A stretch of DNA of 64,000 nucleotides, from positions 1 through 64,000 of the forward strand of contig JAJQGT010000015.1 of the NCBI GenBank assembly GCA_021201135.1. The letters are read 5' to 3'. Positions 30,262 through 41,743 of this stretch are shown here, piece after piece. The notes under the pieces were generated by a model. That model saw nothing but the letters and a program-made list of their open reading frames with translations. It made no database searches and was not told the DNA's origin. How positions within the stretch are numbered: the stretch's first letter is position 1; every line of letters begins with the position of its first letter. This stretch comes from Oscillospiraceae bacterium. GTDB taxonomy: Bacteria; Bacillota; Clostridia; Oscillospirales; Ruminococcaceae. The translations under genes were made by a program, and so were the position numbers.

Positions 30262-33200
30262 TTATTCGGCAGAGGGCTGATTCATCTGCTCAGCGTCGGT
30301 TCTTGCCGTGTCGCGGACAACTCCGTAGATGGAATCGTGAATCTCTTCTGCGGTTCTTGTGTCTACGGGTCTCGTGACAATAGGCTCTACGGCATCCTCC
30401 TCCGGCTCGTCGTCAACGATGGGAGCCAAGGGGGTTACGTTAATCGGCTTCGGTGTCGGACGGACGGGAGTTGCGGGAGCGTTATGTTCTGCAAACGCCT
30501 CGTTCTTGACGACCTCGACGTTATTGTAAACCTGCATACCGGTACCTGCCGGCAGAAGCTTACCGATGATAACGTTCTCCTTGAGTCCGAGGAGATGGTC
30601 GGTCTTGCCCTTGATGGCGGCATCCGTCAAAGCTCTTGTCGTCTCCTGGAAGGAAGCGGCGGAGAGGAAGCTCTCGGAGCTCGAGGAAGCCTTGGTGATA
30701 CCCTGGATAACGGGAGAGGTCGTGATGAGCTTTGCGTCCTCGTTGCCGGCGTCGATTTCTTCCTGAATCTCGCGGTTCATCTGCTCGACTTCGTTTCTGT
30801 CGATGAGTGAGCCCGGCAGGAGATAGCTCGATCCCGGGTCTTCGACCTTGACGCGGCGGAGCATCTGACGGGTGATAACCTCGATATGCTTGTCGTTTAC
30901 GTCAACGCCCTGTAATCTATATACCTTCTGAACTTCGGTGATGATATAGTTTCTGACTGCCTCTGTTCCCTGAATTGCAAGGATATCGGCAGGATTCTTG
31001 GAGCCTGCGGTGAGCAAATCGCCCGCCTTGACCTCCTCGCCTTCCTTGACGACGATTCTATAGTCCCAAGGAATCGAATACTGCTGAACGTCGCCGGTTT
31101 CGGGGTTGGTGACAACTATTACACGGCTCTTCTTGATTTCGTCAAAGCTTACAACGCCGTCCGTCTTCGAAAGGATTGCGGCGCCCTTCGGCTTTCTTGA
31201 CTCGAAGAGCTCTTCAACTCTCGGAAGACCCTGGGTGATATCCTCGGCAGATGCAACGCCGCCGGTGTGGAAGGTTCTCATTGTGAGCTGAGTACCCGGC
31301 TCGCCTATGGACTGTGCGGCGATGATACCGACAGCCTCACCGACTGAAACGACGGTGGAGTGAGCCAGATCCATGCCATAGCACTTGGCGCAGACGCCGC
31401 GCTTCGACTTGCATCCCAAGACGGACCTGATTGCGATTCTGTCTTTTCCGACGGACTCAAGATACTTGATAACCGTCTTGGCGTCGTCGTGGGTCATGAG
31501 CTTGTCAGAAGACATTACAACCTCGCCGGTTGCTTCGTCGATAAGATCCTCAACAAGGAATCTTCCGACAAGTCTTTCGTCGAACGGTTCAATAAGCTCG
31601 TTGCCGTTACGGATTTCGAATACGTCGATGCCTTCGTGAGTTCCGCAGTCGTCCTCGGTGATGATGACATCCTGAGAAACGTCGACAAGTCTACGGGTAA
31701 GATATCCCGAGTCGGCGGTACGAAGCGCCGTATCGGTAAGTCCCTTTCTTGCACCTCTTGAGGAGATGAAGTATTCGAGGACTGTAAGACCTTCACGGTA
31801 GTTAGCTCTGATAGGCATTTCGATTGTCGCACCGGAAGTATTTGCGATAAGTCCTCTCATACCGGCAAGCTGTCTTATCTGAGCAAGAGAACCTCTCGCT
31901 CCGGAGTCGGACATCATGTAGATGGGGTTGTACTTATCCATGTTATCCTGCAAAGCGGTGGTTACATCGTCGGTCGCCTTAGTCCAGATTTCGATAAATC
32001 TCTTCGACTTTTCGGCTCTTGAGATAAGACCACGCTTATACTGCTTGTCAATCTTGTCAACCTTCTGGTCAGCGTCGGCAAGGATGTCCTTCTTCTGAGG
32101 AGGAATAACAGCGTCGCTTACGGCAACGGTGATACCCGACTTGGTCGAGTACTTATAGCCCATCGCCTTTATATTGTCGAGCATTTCGCTCGTCTTGGTG
32201 GTTCCGTGCTTGTTGAGGCAGTGGTCGATGATATCGCCGAGCTGCTTCTTCTTGACAAGGAAGTCAACCTCGAGCCCGAACATCTTCTCGGGGTCTTTTC
32301 TGTCGACGTAGCCGAGGTCCTGAGGAATGCTCTCGTTGAAGATGAGTCTTCCGACGGTGGTGTCGATGATCTTATGCTTCTCTTCCCCGTCGACCATGCG
32401 GCTTACTCTTACCTTAATCTTAGCCTGCAAGGAGACGATTCCCGCCTGATATGCCATCATGGCTTCGTTTACGTCGCGGAAAATCTTGCCCTCGCCCTTC
32501 TCGCCGTCCTTGACGAGTGTCAGGTAATAGGAGCCCAAGACCATGTCCTGAGTAGGAACGGTAACCGGCTTGCCGTCTGCGGGCTTAAGGAGGTTGTTGG
32601 CGGCGAGCATGAGGAACCGAGCCTCTGCCTGAGCCTCAACCGACAAAGGAACGTGAACGGACATCTGGTCTCCGTCGAAGTCGGCGTTGTATGCTGTACA
32701 TGCCAGAGGATGGAGCTTAAGAGCTCTTCCTTCAACGAGTACCGGCTCGAAAGCCTGAATACCGAGTCTGTGGAGCGTCGGTGCACGGTTAAGAAGCACG
32801 GGGTGACCTTGAATAACGTTCTCGAGGGCGTCCCAGACCTCGTCTGTGCCCTTTTCGACCATCTTTCTTGCCGACTTTATGTTAATCTGCGGATTCGTGT
32901 CAACAAGTCTCTTCATTACGAAAGGCTTGAAGAGCTCGAGCGCCATCTCCTTCGGGAGTCCGCACTGATACATCTTGAGCTCAGGTCCGACGACGATAAC
33001 CGAACGTCCGGAATAGTCGACACGCTTGCCGAGAAGGTTCTGGCGGAAGCGTCCCTGCTTGCCCTTGAGCATGTCGGAGAGCGACTTGAATGCACGGTTG
33101 TTGGGTCCGGTTACGGGTCTTCCGTGACGACCGTTGTCGATGAGTGCGTCGACCGCTTCCTGAAGCATTCTCTTTTCGTTTCTGACGATGATGTCGGGAG

Positions 33201-34026
33201 CGTCGAGCTCAAGCATTCTCTTGAGTCGGTTGTTACGGTTTATAACTCTTCTGTAGAGGTCGTTAAGGTCGGAAGTCGCATATCTTCCGCCGTCGAGGGG
33301 AACCATAGGTCTAAGATCCGGAGGAATGACCGGAATTACATCCATAATCATCCACTCGGGCTTGTTGCCGGAGGTTCTGAATGCCTCGACGATTTCGAGC
33401 CTCTTAAGAAGCTTAATTCTCTTCTGACCCTGCGGCAGATCCTTGAGCTCCGCCTTGAGCTCGGCGGCAAGTGCCTCGACGTCGATTTCGCGCAACAGCT
33501 CCTGAATAGCCTCTGCGCCCATCTTGGCGGTGAACTTGTCCTCATAGCGCTCCTTGGCGTCCTGATACTCGCGCTCTGTCAGAATCTGCTTCTTGACGAG
33601 CCCGGTGTCGCCCGGATCGGTTACGATATATTTTGTGAAGTAGAGAACTTCCTCGAGTCTTTTCGAGGAGATTTCGAGCATCTGTCCGATTCTCGAAGGT
33701 GTTCCCTTGAAGTACCAGATGTGGGAGACGGGAGCCGCAAGCTCGATGTGACCCATACGCTCACGTCTTACTTTGGCTCTTGTAACCTCAACGCCGCATC
33801 TTTCGCAGACCTTGCCCTTGAAGCGAATCTTCTTGTACTTGCCGCAATGGCACTCCCAGTCCTTGGTCGGACCGAAGATTCTTTCGCAGAAAAGACCGTC
33901 TCTTTCAGGCTTCTGCGTGCGGTAGTTGATGGTTTCGGGCTTTGTTACTTCGCCGTGCGACCAGCTTCTTATCTGCTCGGGCGAAGCAAGACCGATTTTT
34001 ATAGAATCAAATACGTTAAATTCCAA
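30262..34026 (-). CDS. rpoC: DNA-directed RNA polymerase subunit beta'
   Basis: A 1254-aa beta' subunit. N-terminal zinc ribbon CHCGKYKK...CERCGVEV (about 60-80), catalytic magnesium motif [17 protein letters not shown] (about 448-464), second Cys cluster [13 protein letters not shown], and the C-terminal half with [20 protein letters not shown]. Full length for Firmicutes. It follows rpoB after a 95-bp gap and ends at a strong terminator. A long open frame on the opposite strand here is a codon-bias shadow. Confidence 0.98.
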   Translation of the reverse strand: MEFNVFDSIKIGLASPEQIRSWSHGEVTKPETINYRTQKPERDGLFCERIFGPTKDWECHCGKYKKIRFKGKVCERCGVEVTRAKVRRERMGHIELAAPVSHIWYFKGTPSRIGQMLEISSKRLEEVLYFTKYIVTDPGDTGLVKKQILTEREYQDAKERYEDKFTAKMGAEAIQELLREIDVEALAAELKAELKDLPQGQKRIKLLKRLEIVEAFRTSGNKPEWMIMDVIPVIPPDLRPMVPLDGGRYATSDLNDLYRRVINRNNRLKRMLELDAPDIIVRNEKRMLQEAVDALIDNGRHGRPVTGPNNRAFKSLSDMLKGKQGRFRQNLLGKRVDYSGRSVIVVGPELKMYQCGLPKEMALELFKPFVMKRLVDTNPQINIKSARKMVEKGTDEVWDALENVIQGHPVLLNRAPTLHRLGIQAFEPVLVEGRALKLHPLACTAYNADFDGDQMSVHVPLSVEAQAEARFLMLAANNLLKPADGKPVTVPTQDMVLGSYYLTLVKDGEKGEGKIFRDVNEAMMAYQAGIVSLQAKIKVRVSRMVDGEEKHKIIDTTVGRLIFNESIPQDLGYVDRKDPEKMFGLEVDFLVKKKQLGDIIDHCLNKHGTTKTSEMLDNIKAMGYKYSTKSGITVAVSDAVIPPQKKDILADADQKVDKIDKQYKRGLISRAEKSKRFIEIWTKATDDVTTALQDNMDKYNPIYMMSDSGARGSLAQIRQLAGMRGLIANTSGATIEMPIRANYREGLTVLEYFISSRGARKGLTDTALRTADSGYLTRRLVDVSQDVIITEDDCGTHEGIDVFEIRNGNELIEPFDERLVGRFLVEDLIDEATGEVVMSSDKLMTHDDAKTVIKYLESVGKDRIAIRSVLGCKSKRGVCAKCYGMDLAHSTVVSVGEAVGIIAAQSIGEPGTQLTMRTFHTGGVASAEDITQGLPRVEELFESRKPKGAAILSKTDGVVSFDEIKKSRVIVVTNPETGDVQQYSIPWDYRIVVKEGEEVKAGDLLTAGSKNPADILAIQGTEAVRNYIITEVQKVYRLQGVDVNDKHIEVITRQMLRRVKVEDPGSSYLLPGSLIDRNEVEQMNREIQEEIDAGNEDAKLITTSPVIQGITKASSSSESFLSAASFQETTRALTDAAIKGKTDHLLGLKENVIIGKLLPAGTGMQVYNNVEVVKNEAFAEHNAPATPVRPTPKPINVTPLAPIVDDEPEEDAVEPIVTRPVDTRTAEEIHDSIYGVVRDTARTDAEQMNQPSAE

Positions 34027-34121
34027 AATGCAAACCCTCTTTACATCGTATTACAGTGTGTTACTGCACTTTCCCCACAGAAACCGCAGGTTTCTGTGTG
34101 CGGTCCCGAAAGGGAACGCAT

Positions 34122-37100
34122 TTATTCGATTATGTCGTCCGAATCAGAATCCTTGACCGAGAAGCCTTCGAAGCCGGAATCGTCGTCCTCGTCCTCGTCT
34201 CCGAACTCGTCATAGTCGTCGCCTTCGTAGTTGTCGTCAATTCCTTCGTCCGCTACTTCGCACATTCCGTAGTCGTCGTCGGGATCTGAAACAGGCTGAG
34301 GAATGATGTCGTTATCGTCCTCGAAGTCCTGCTTGAGGTCGATCTCCGCTCCGTCAGCATCGAGTACTCTTACATCGAGTGCCAGCGACTGGAGCTCCTT
34401 GACGAGAACCTTGAAGGACTCGGGAATGCCAGACTGAGGAACGTTCTGACCCTTGACTATTGCCTCGTAGGTCTTGACTCTTCCTATCGTGTCGTCCGAC
34501 TTGACGGTGAGGATTTCCTGAAGAGTATAGGCGGCGCCATAGGCTTCGAGTGCCCAGACCTCCATTTCACCGAATCTCTGTCCGCCGAACTGAGCTTTAC
34601 CGCCGAGCGGCTGCTGAGTGACGAGCGAATAAGGACCGACGGAACGTGCGTGAATCTTATCGTCAACGAGGTGGTGGAGCTTGAGGTAATACATGATTCC
34701 GACGGTTACGCGGTTGTCAAAGGGCTCACCGGTTCTACCGTCATAGAGGGTTGTCTTACCGTCCTCCGCCATACCCGCAAGCTTGAAGCACTCGCGGATG
34801 TCCTCTTCGTGTGCGCCGTCGAATACCGGCGTCATAACCTTCCAGCCAAGCTTCTTGGCAGCCATACCGAGGTGGACCTCGAGAACCTGACCGATGTTCA
34901 TTCTTGAAGGAACGCCCAAGGGGTTAAGAACGATGTCAAGAGGCGTGCCATCTTCGAGGAACGGCATATCCTCCTGAGAAAGGATTCTCGAAACAACACC
35001 CTTGTTGCCGTGTCGACCTGCCATCTTGTCGCCGACGGAGATCTTTCTCTTCTGCGCAATGTAGCATCTTACAAGCATGTTTACTCCGGGCTGAAGCTCA
35101 TCGCAGTTCTCAGGCGTAAATACCTTTACGTCGATGATGATGCCCGACTCGCCGTGAGGAACTCTCAGCGAGTTGTCTCTTACTTCTCTTGCCTTCTCAC
35201 CGAAGATTGCACGGAGCAGTCTTTCCTCGGCAGTAAGCTCGGTTTCGCCCTTGGGGGTAACCTTGCCGACAAGAATGTCGCCGCTTCTTACTTCAGCGCC
35301 GATTCTGATGATACCGTTTTCGTCGAGGTCCTTAAGAGCATCTTCGCCGACACCGGGGATATCCTTCGTGATTTCCTCGGGACCAAGCTTGGTTTCTCTG
35401 CACTCGAGCTCATACTCCTCGATGTGGATTGATGTATATACGTCGTTTCTTACTAATTTTTCGTTCAGAAGTACGGCGTCCTCGTAGTTATAGCCTTCCC
35501 AGGTCATGAAGCCGATGAGTGCGTTCTTGCCGAGGGAGATTTCGCCGTTGCAGGTTGCGGGACCGTCGCCGATAACCTGATGAGCGTCGATTCTCTCGCC
35601 CTTTTCAACTATCGGTCTCTGGTTCGTACATGTTCCCGAGTTACTTCTCTTGAACTTGGTTAATGGATAGGTGTGGAGCTCGCCGCTGTCTTCACGGACA
35701 ACGATTTCCGAAGCGTCAACCTTTTCTACAACGCCGGCGGCATCGCTTACGACAGCAACGCCCGAGTCGACGCAAGCCTTATACTCCATGCCGGTGGCGA
35801 CAATCGGAGCTTCGGTTGTGAGAAGCGGAACCGCCTGCCTCTGCATGTTAGCGCCCATCAGGGCACGGTTAGCGTCGTCGTTCTCGAGGAACGGAATCAT
35901 CGCTGTAGCGACGGAAACGACCATCTTAGGCGATACGTCCATGAAGTCGATGTCCTCACGGTCGATTTCCATAATCTGGTCACGATATCTGCCGTTGACC
36001 TTGGGACGGGCAAACTTGTTGTCCTCCGTCAGAGGCTCGTTCGCCTGAGCAATCATGTAGTTATCCTCGACGTCGGCGGTCATATAGACAACCTCGTCGG
36101 TTACGACTCCCGTTGCCTTGTCTACCCTGCGGTAGGGGGCTTCGATGAAGCCGTATTCGTTAATCTTCGCATAGGATGCGAGATAGGAGATAAGTCCGAT
36201 GTTAGGTCCTTCAGGGGTCTCAATCGGGCACATTCTGCCGTAGTGGGTGTAGTGAACGTCTCTTACCTCGAAGCCTGCTCTGTCTCTTGAAAGACCGCCG
36301 GGACCGAGGGCTGAAAGTCTTCTCTTGTGGGTAAGCTCCGCCAGAGGGTTCGACTGATCCATGAACTGCGAAAGAGGAGAGCTTCCGAAGAACTCTCTTA
36401 TTGCCGCCGTAATCGGACGGATATTTATAAGAGCCGTAGGAGTTACGGTTTCGATGTCCTGAGACTGGATGTTCATTCTTTCACGGATGACTCTTTCCAT
36501 TCGAGCCATACCGATTCTGAACTGGTTCTGGAGAAGCTCTCCGACGCAGTGGATTCTTCTGTTGCCGAGGTGGTCGATGTCGTCGACACTTCCGACGCCC
36601 TCGCAGAGGTTCAGGAAGTAGCTGATGGTAGCCCAGATGTCCTCGATTGTGATGTGCATCGGGATGAGCTCTTCGCGACGAGCCTTAATCTGCTCGACGA
36701 GCTCGTCATGGTTCGTGGCGCTCTCGAGGATTTCCTTGAGGACGGTGAACGAAACCTTTTCGTTGATTCCGAAGGGCTTCGCGTCAAAGTCGATATACTC
36801 GTCGATGTCGACCATGCCGTTGCCGATAACCTTGACCTCGACATGCTCAACCTTATGGGTTACCTGACCTTCGGCGTCGGTGATCATTTCTCTCTTCTCA
36901 ACGTCGATATAGACTTCCTTGACGCCTGCCTGCTCAATCTTTGCGGCAAGTTCGCTTGTGACCATGTCGCCTTGGTCGGCGAGGATTTCGCCCGTAAGAG
37001 GAGCGACAACCGGTCTTGTCAGGACATAGCCGGCAATTCTTGAGGCAACGCCCAATTTCTTGTTGTATTTGTAACGACCGAATCTGCAGAGGTCGTATCT

Positions 37101-37898
37101 TCTTGCATCGAAGAAGAGGTTATTTATGTGAGTGATAGCTGTGTCGACCGTCGGAGGCTCGCCCGGGCGAAGTCTGCGGTAGACTTCAAGGAGTCCCTCC
37201 TCGGTTGTGTTTGTGGAGTCTTTCTGAAGCATTGTCTCGGAAAGTCTCGGGTCATGGTTGAAGAATTCGTCAATTTCCTGATTGGTGCCGATGCCGAGAG
37301 CACGGATGAAGGTGGTAATCGGAATCTTTCTGTTCTTGTCGATTCTGACATAAACAACGTCGTTCGAATCCATCTCATATTCGAGCCATGCGCCTCTGTT
37401 CGGGATGACCGTTGAGCTGAAGAGGTCCTTGCCGACCTTGTCCTTCTCGACGGCATAGTAAACGCCCGGAGAACGAACGAGCTGGGAAACGACGACTCTT
37501 TCCGCACCGTTGATGATGAAGGTGCCCGAAGGGGTCATGAGCGGGAAGTCGCCCATATAGATTTCCGAGTCCTTGATTTCGCCGGTCTCGAGGTTGTGGA
37601 GTCTTGCAGTTACACGAAGCGGCGCCGCATATGTGGTGTCCCTCTCCTTGCACTCCGCAATAGTGTACTTGGGCTCTTTGTCGAGCCTGTAGTCAACAAA
37701 GCTCAGCTCCAGCGTCTCGTTGTAGTCCTTGATAGCGGCTGTATCGCGGAAGACCTCTCTCAAGCCTTCGTCCATAAACCACTTGTAGGAGACTTTCTGA
37801 ATGTCGATAAGATTCGGCATCTCGAGAACTTCGTCGATTTTCGCAAAGCTCTTTCTGACAACGTGCTTGCCAAGCTGAACGTCCTTGACATTGACCAT
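34122..37898 (-). CDS. rpoB: DNA-directed RNA polymerase subunit beta
   Basis: A 1258-aa beta subunit. It contains the rifampicin-site segment [20 protein letters not shown] with [11 protein letters not shown] (about 465-495) and near the C-terminus [20 protein letters not shown]. The ATG at 37898 was chosen: AAGGAG is about 11 bp upstream and [18 protein letters not shown] begins the family homology. The frame stays open to 38060 but that part is non-conserved leader. The gene is not preceded by rplJ-rplL; a toxin-antitoxin locus lies upstream instead. The C-terminal ~70 residues are unusually acidic (DEDEDDDSG). Confidence 0.97.
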   Translation of the reverse strand: MVNVKDVQLGKHVVRKSFAKIDEVLEMPNLIDIQKVSYKWFMDEGLREVFRDTAAIKDYNETLELSFVDYRLDKEPKYTIAECKERDTTYAAPLRVTARLHNLETGEIKDSEIYMGDFPLMTPSGTFIINGAERVVVSQLVRSPGVYYAVEKDKVGKDLFSSTVIPNRGAWLEYEMDSNDVVYVRIDKNRKIPITTFIRALGIGTNQEIDEFFNHDPRLSETMLQKDSTNTTEEGLLEVYRRLRPGEPPTVDTAITHINNLFFDARRYDLCRFGRYKYNKKLGVASRIAGYVLTRPVVAPLTGEILADQGDMVTSELAAKIEQAGVKEVYIDVEKREMITDAEGQVTHKVEHVEVKVIGNGMVDIDEYIDFDAKPFGINEKVSFTVLKEILESATNHDELVEQIKARREELIPMHITIEDIWATISYFLNLCEGVGSVDDIDHLGNRRIHCVGELLQNQFRIGMARMERVIRERMNIQSQDIETVTPTALINIRPITAAIREFFGSSPLSQFMDQSNPLAELTHKRRLSALGPGGLSRDRAGFEVRDVHYTHYGRMCPIETPEGPNIGLISYLASYAKINEYGFIEAPYRRVDKATGVVTDEVVYMTADVEDNYMIAQANEPLTEDNKFARPKVNGRYRDQIMEIDREDIDFMDVSPKMVVSVATAMIPFLENDDANRALMGANMQRQAVPLLTTEAPIVATGMEYKACVDSGVAVVSDAAGVVEKVDASEIVVREDSGELHTYPLTKFKRSNSGTCTNQRPIVEKGERIDAHQVIGDGPATCNGEISLGKNALIGFMTWEGYNYEDAVLLNEKLVRNDVYTSIHIEEYELECRETKLGPEEITKDIPGVGEDALKDLDENGIIRIGAEVRSGDILVGKVTPKGETELTAEERLLRAIFGEKAREVRDNSLRVPHGESGIIIDVKVFTPENCDELQPGVNMLVRCYIAQKRKISVGDKMAGRHGNKGVVSRILSQEDMPFLEDGTPLDIVLNPLGVPSRMNIGQVLEVHLGMAAKKLGWKVMTPVFDGAHEEDIRECFKLAGMAEDGKTTLYDGRTGEPFDNRVTVGIMYYLKLHHLVDDKIHARSVGPYSLVTQQPLGGKAQFGGQRFGEMEVWALEAYGAAYTLQEILTVKSDDTIGRVKTYEAIVKGQNVPQSGIPESFKVLVKELQSLALDVRVLDADGAEIDLKQDFEDDNDIIPQPVSDPDDDYGMCEVADEGIDDNYEGDDYDEFGDEDEDDDSGFEGFSVKDSDSDDIIE

Positions 37899-38113
37899 TA
37901 GCTTATCACTCCTTGTATTCAGATAGGTTTTAATTTGCAAATAACGCTTGAAAACGCCCGCCCTCTTGACACGCTCTCGCCCGAAAACCGGCAATTTTGT
38001 ACAACTCGTACAAACCCACAGCCGATTTTCAAGAAAAGTTCGTGAAAAAATTACGCCCAATTTTGGGCTTATTATAAAAAGGCGTCTTTTTAGCCATTAT
38101 GAATCAGTATCAT

Positions 38114-38142
38114 AGTATACACTAATTTCCAAGGCTTGTCAA
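38114..38142 (-). promoter_or_regulatory. Promoter of rpoBC
   Basis: TTGACA (38137-38142), 17-bp spacer, TATACT (38114-38119) on the minus strand, leaving a ~210-nt untranslated leader before rpoB that contains small hairpins such as GCCCAA/TTGGGC. Confidence 0.8.
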
Positions 38143-38250
38143 GCACTTACGCGAAATTTTTTTGAATTTCGCTGAAAAAAATTTTCGGATAAAACCGGGA
38201 AAGTAAAAAAGACTGTTGACAAAACAGCCCGACTACGGTATAATAAAAGT

Positions 38251-38362
38251 GGTGAGAGGGTTACCTGAAGTGCGAATTCAGGCAACAGTTACTCTTCCCA
38301 GTAATTCACAGAACTATGTTCCAAGTAACCGCGCTGAAGGACTCAGGGCGGTTTATTTCTTT
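38251..38362 (+). ncRNA. Antisense RNA antitoxin, locus D
   Basis: Promoter TTGACA (38216-38221), 17 bp, TATAAT (38239-38244). The RNA would start near 38251 and end at the terminator AACCGC...GGCGGTT followed by TATTTCTTT (38327-38360). Its last part overlaps the 3' end of the toxin gene on the opposite strand. Total about 110 nt. Confidence 0.7.
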
Positions 38363-38442
38363 CGGCGTTCGCCAAGGTCAAGACCCAATCTGATGGCTGT
38401 CAATACAAGAAGTATCAACTGAATGGTTTGTGCGATGTCCAT
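38353..38442 (-). CDS. Type I toxin-like hydrophobic peptide, locus D, 29 aa
   Basis: A 29-aa peptide: MDIAQTIQLILLVLTAI as a single membrane helix followed by a charged tail ending ERRKK. GGGAGGTGA lies about 8 bp before the ATG. Promoter on the minus strand: TTGACA (38521-38526), 18 bp, TATAAT (38497-38502). Size, tail and antisense partner match type I holin-like toxins that depolarise the membrane when unpaired. The 5' ends of both RNAs share GGTGAGAGG (38251-38259 and, inverted, 38482-38490). Too short for normal gene callers. Confidence 0.7.
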   Translation of the reverse strand: MDIAQTIQLILLVLTAIRLGLDLGERRKK

Positions 38443-38559
38443 AGTGGCTTCACCTCCCTCTTGCGAGGAAAGAGCAACCGACCTCTCACCGAAATTATTA
38501 TAGCATATGTTCGGGAACACTGTCAACAAAACAATCAAAAATTTTATTTCTGTCGATGC

Positions 38560-38618
38560 AATAATCCGCCCCTCTGATGTGTTTTAATAATCCGCCCCTC
38601 TGATGTGTTTTAATAATA
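38560..38618. repeat. 26-bp tandem duplication
   Basis: Two perfect copies of a 26-bp unit beginning AATAATCCGCCCCTCTGATG (38560-38585, 38586-38611) and the start of a third, between locus D and the DUF4349 gene. Confidence 0.9.
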
Positions 38619-38675
38619 GAACAGCATTCAAGCTGTGATATACGCACACCCTATTAAAATGAAAGGCGTGATACT

Positions 38676-39605
38676 ATGAAAAGAAAAATACTTACTATCC
38701 TGGCGATAGCCTGCTCGGCGGTTATTCTTGCGGGTTGCGGGGCGAGTTATGCCACCGACTCGGCTGCAAACGCATCCAGCTCTTATTATGACTCCGACTT
38801 CGGTTGGTACGATGACTACAAGGTTGATGAGTCTGTGGTCGAAGCCGCCGAAGCCTCCGACTCCGTCTATGACGACACGGACGTCGAAGCTTCCACCCGA
38901 AAGCTCATCAAAAACCGCACGATGGACGTGCAGACGGTTGAATATGACCAATTTGTTGCGGATCTGAAGAGCTACGTTTCGCAGTTCGGCGGCTATATCG
39001 AGAGCTCCTCCGAGTCGGGGAACTCCTACTATTCGAGCGGGCTCAGATATGCCGACTTCACCATCAGAATCCCTGCCGATTACTACGACGAGTTTGCCGA
39101 GGCGATCGGCAACATGGCGACGGTCACCTATAGCTATGAATACGTCAACGACGTCACCTCTTCATACGTCGACATCGAGGCTCGGCTCACGGCTCTCAAA
39201 ACGGAGCGCGACAGCTTCCTTCAGCTCATGGAGAAAGCCGAAACGGTCGAGGAAATCCTCCAGATTCAGAGCTATCTCACGGACGTGAATTACGAGATTG
39301 AATCCTACACCGCTCAGCTCAAGACCTATGACGACAGGATTTCCTACAGCACGTTCTATATAGATGTAAGCGAAGTCCGCCGCATCTCAACCGAAACGAG
39401 CAACCCGACCGTCTTCGAGCGAATCAAATCGAACCTTTCGGACAGCTTCTATAACATCGGCGAAGGCTTCAAGGACGCGTTCGTCTGGATTGTCAGCGCC
39501 CTGCCGTATATCGTGCTTGTTGCGGTGCCTGTTATAATTGTTGTGGTTATTATGAGGGTTGCGACGAAGAGGGGTAAGAAGAAAAAGGCAGAAACAGAGG
39601 AATAA
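38676..39605 (+). CDS. DUF4349 lipoprotein
   Basis: A 309-aa surface lipoprotein: signal peptide with lipobox ILAGCG (Cys21), an acidic Ser/Tyr-rich linker to about residue 75, then the DUF4349 domain (VEYDQFVADLKSYVSQFGGYIESSSES is its start at about 89-115) with a coiled-coil helix pair (RDSFLQLMEKAETVEEIL). A transmembrane segment near the C-terminus (VSALPYIVLVAVPVIIVVVIM) and a basic tail follow. The family is common at Firmicutes surfaces; function unknown. AAAGGCG upstream of the ATG. Monocistronic. Confidence 0.88.
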   Translation: MKRKILTILAIACSAVILAGCGASYATDSAANASSSYYDSDFGWYDDYKVDESVVEAAEASDSVYDDTDVEASTRKLIKNRTMDVQTVEYDQFVADLKSYVSQFGGYIESSSESGNSYYSSGLRYADFTIRIPADYYDEFAEAIGNMATVTYSYEYVNDVTSSYVDIEARLTALKTERDSFLQLMEKAETVEEILQIQSYLTDVNYEIESYTAQLKTYDDRISYSTFYIDVSEVRRISTETSNPTVFERIKSNLSDSFYNIGEGFKDAFVWIVSALPYIVLVAVPVIIVVVIMRVATKRGKKKKAETEE

Positions 39606-39772
39606 CCCCTCGGAAACCCCTCCACCGGCTTCGCCGGTCCCAGTTTGCAAAGCAAAACTGTCTCCCCATTTCAGGGGAGGCTTTTTTTGCTCTTGCAAAA
39701 GTTTGTACGGATACAAAAAGGCTCCCCTGAAAGGGGAGCTGGCGCCCGAAGGGCGACTGAGGGGTTTATCCC
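39604..39772. repeat. Interspersed MITE-like repeat, copy 3
   Basis: Starts GAAACCCCTCCACCGG with a CCGGCTTCGCCGG stem, contains TTTCAGGGGAGGCTTTTTTT, a ~37-bp spacer, GGCTCCCCTGAAAGGGGAGC, a CGCCCGAAGGGCG stem, and ends ACTGAGGGGTTT. The longest copy, with both terminal inverted repeats. It also supplies terminators for the two flanking convergent genes. Confidence 0.88.
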
Positions 39773-40176
39773 ATATACTTCCTAATTGCCTCATCAAGTT
39801 CCGGAAATTCTCTCTTTACAGAAATAATCTTCCCGTCTCTGATGAACCCGTGCTTTGATTCGGCGGTGGCGCAGATTTTCCCCGAGTTTTGGTCGAACAT
39901 CTCGTAGCCGATTATCAGGGACACGCCGGTGTAGCGCCTGACGCTGACCCTAACCTCGACCATGTCGTCGTACATGACGCTCGTCTTATAGTCGATACTG
40001 AGCGAGACGACGGGGGAGACGATTCCGTTCTCCTCGACCGTCTTGTAGCCGAGACCCATGTCGTCCATCATCTCGATTCTCGCTTCCTCCATCCAGTGGA
40101 TATAGTTCGCGTGGTGGACAACGCCCATCTGGTCGGTCTCGTAGTAGTGCGCTTTTCTTATATAGTTATAGACCAT
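39766..40176 (-). CDS. Acyl-CoA thioesterase (4HBT / FadM-YbgC type)
   Basis: A 136-aa single hot-dog-fold domain. The active-site region is YYETDQMGVVHHANYIHWME with the catalytic Asp (residue 14). Such enzymes hydrolyse short acyl-CoA or acyl-ACP thioesters. The ATG at 40176 follows the GH stop by 8 bp with GAGG upstream; an ATG at 40206 would overlap the preceding gene. Likely cotranscribed with the hydrolase gene, though no metabolic link is evident. The repeat element forms its 3' end. Confidence 0.9.
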   Translation of the reverse strand: MVYNYIRKAHYYETDQMGVVHHANYIHWMEEARIEMMDDMGLGYKTVEENGIVSPVVSLSIDYKTSVMYDDMVEVRVSVRRYTGVSLIIGYEMFDQNSGKICATAESKHGFIRDGKIISVKREFPELDEAIRKYMG

Positions 40177-40184
40177 CTTGCGCC

Positions 40185-41618
40185 TCAGTTCGTGAACGGG
40201 ATGCATGGCTCATAGGCGATGCGAATCTTCGGGAGCTTCTCGATTGTGGTGTAGGAATCAATCGCTCCGTCCTCGTTCTCACCGCTTGCCGGAGGGCAGA
40301 ATATCTTCAAGCTGAGCTTCGTCTTGCCGTCAAGGGGATTTTCATAGAACGCCGGCATCAGGTCGACATATTTTGCCTTCGGGGACTTATAGAACCATCT
40401 GTCGTTAAGCTCAATCATCATGTTCGATTCGTCGTCCTCGTCGAACCAGAGCTCGCAGAAGGTCGGGTTCTCCTCGAACTTGAGGGGGATTGCGATTCCG
40501 TCCGAGTCCTCCGAGCCGCCCCAACGGACGGTTACGGGGAGCTTCTGCTCGCCCGAATAGTCCATCTTCGGCTCGAACCAGTCTTCATGAATTATCTTCT
40601 TATACTCCGCCATCAGCGGCTGTTCGATTCCGACCTCGGGGTTGTTCGGGTCCTCGAGCTCGAGCCCGAGTCTGCCTCTGTCGCGGAACTGATAGAGTGC
40701 GAAGCCCTCAATCCACGTCGCCTTCTTGTCAACGACCATGTCGCAGAAGTGGCGCATAATCTTGCACTGGTCATAAGGACCGGTGACGTCGCCGTCGGCG
40801 TTGTGCTCGCTCATTACCATCGGCTTGACCATGCCGGTGGATTCTTTATACCTGTTATAGGTATCCTCGAGCGATTTATAGACCGCCTCGGCACCGGTGT
40901 AGCCATAGGAGCCGCCGCCCTTCTCGGCGATGTCATAGGGCCAGCCCCAGTGGAGAGCCATGTATTTGTCTATCGACCAGATGTCGGTCTCCTGAGCCGC
41001 CGCGGCGAATTCCTCTTCTTTCTCGAGCTTGCCCGTTGCGGGGTCATAGCATCCGGCACAGAGAATAGTCTTGACGTTCGGGGCGTATTCGTGCAGGATT
41101 TTCGCAAACCGGGCGAAGAAAGCACCGACCTCTGCATAGGTGCATCTCTTGTTGAAGGAGAACCAGTTGCCGGTCGCCTCGTGGTTGATTCTTATCATCA
41201 ATCTTCCGAACGGAAGCAGGTCTTTTGCAATCGCAATAAGATGCTCGTCCGAGACATGCGGGTCGATGGTGAGTGTCAGGATAACGTCCTGACCGTGTCT
41301 GCGGATATCTCTCATCTGCTCGAAAACGGGAGCGTCCTTCGAGCCGTTCAGGCCGCCACCGTAGGTGTAGTAATCGTCATAGGGGAAGCCCCAAGCGTTG
41401 GTGGTGTCCTTTGAGGGGAACGCGACGCTCGCCCTGACGGGAAAGCCCGCATCGAGAGGATAGTAGCAATACATGAGGTTGACAGCACGGTGCGGACGAC
41501 CGAGCTTATTTAAAATGTAATCCTGATTTACATACTCGCCGCGCTCACTGCCGTTCGAGAGGTCAACCGAGCAGTTCGCCTTGCCCATATGTATACCATA
41601 AATTTTATATTCTGCCAT
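40185..41618 (-). CDS. GH26-like glycoside hydrolase, cytoplasmic
   Basis: A 477-aa protein with clan GH-A features. RLMIRINHEATGNWFSF (about 145-161) resembles the Asn-Glu acid/base segment of GH26 beta-mannanases. SIDKYMALHWGWPYD and MVMSEHNADGDVTGP follow, the latter E being a candidate nucleophile. There is no signal peptide (MAEYKIYGIHMGK), so it would act inside the cell on imported oligosaccharides or on glycoconjugates. The ATG at 41618 has AGGTGA 9 bp upstream. Promoter at 41660-41688. The substrate class is inferred from these motifs only. Confidence 0.7.
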   Translation of the reverse strand: MAEYKIYGIHMGKANCSVDLSNGSERGEYVNQDYILNKLGRPHRAVNLMYCYYPLDAGFPVRASVAFPSKDTTNAWGFPYDDYYTYGGGLNGSKDAPVFEQMRDIRRHGQDVILTLTIDPHVSDEHLIAIAKDLLPFGRLMIRINHEATGNWFSFNKRCTYAEVGAFFARFAKILHEYAPNVKTILCAGCYDPATGKLEKEEEFAAAAQETDIWSIDKYMALHWGWPYDIAEKGGGSYGYTGAEAVYKSLEDTYNRYKESTGMVKPMVMSEHNADGDVTGPYDQCKIMRHFCDMVVDKKATWIEGFALYQFRDRGRLGLELEDPNNPEVGIEQPLMAEYKKIIHEDWFEPKMDYSGEQKLPVTVRWGGSEDSDGIAIPLKFEENPTFCELWFDEDDESNMMIELNDRWFYKSPKAKYVDLMPAFYENPLDGKTKLSLKIFCPPASGENEDGAIDSYTTIEKLPKIRIAYEPCIPFTN

Positions 41619-41659
41619 TGAAAAAATCACCTGTCCCTGAGTTTTGAAATCTTAATATG

Positions 41660-41688
41660 AGTATAAAGCATCCGAGGGGCAAAGTCAA
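41660..41688 (-). promoter_or_regulatory. Promoter of the GH-thioesterase unit
   Basis: TTGACT (41683-41688), 17 bp, TATACT (41660-41665) on the minus strand. Confidence 0.7.
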
Positions 41689-41743
41689 CAGATTTTTGTC
41701 TGTAAAATCCGTAAAATTCGTGAGGAAAATGTCGAAAAAGCGG

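Noticed and set aside
32206-34215. 669-aa open frame on the plus strand opposite rpoC
   Set aside because: It is exactly antisense to conserved rpoC codons, has no ribosome site and a composition typical of a complement-frame shadow.
37899-38060. 54-residue N-terminal extension of RpoB
   Set aside because: No homology to RpoB N-termini; the ATG at 37898 has an AAGGAG site and the conserved start.
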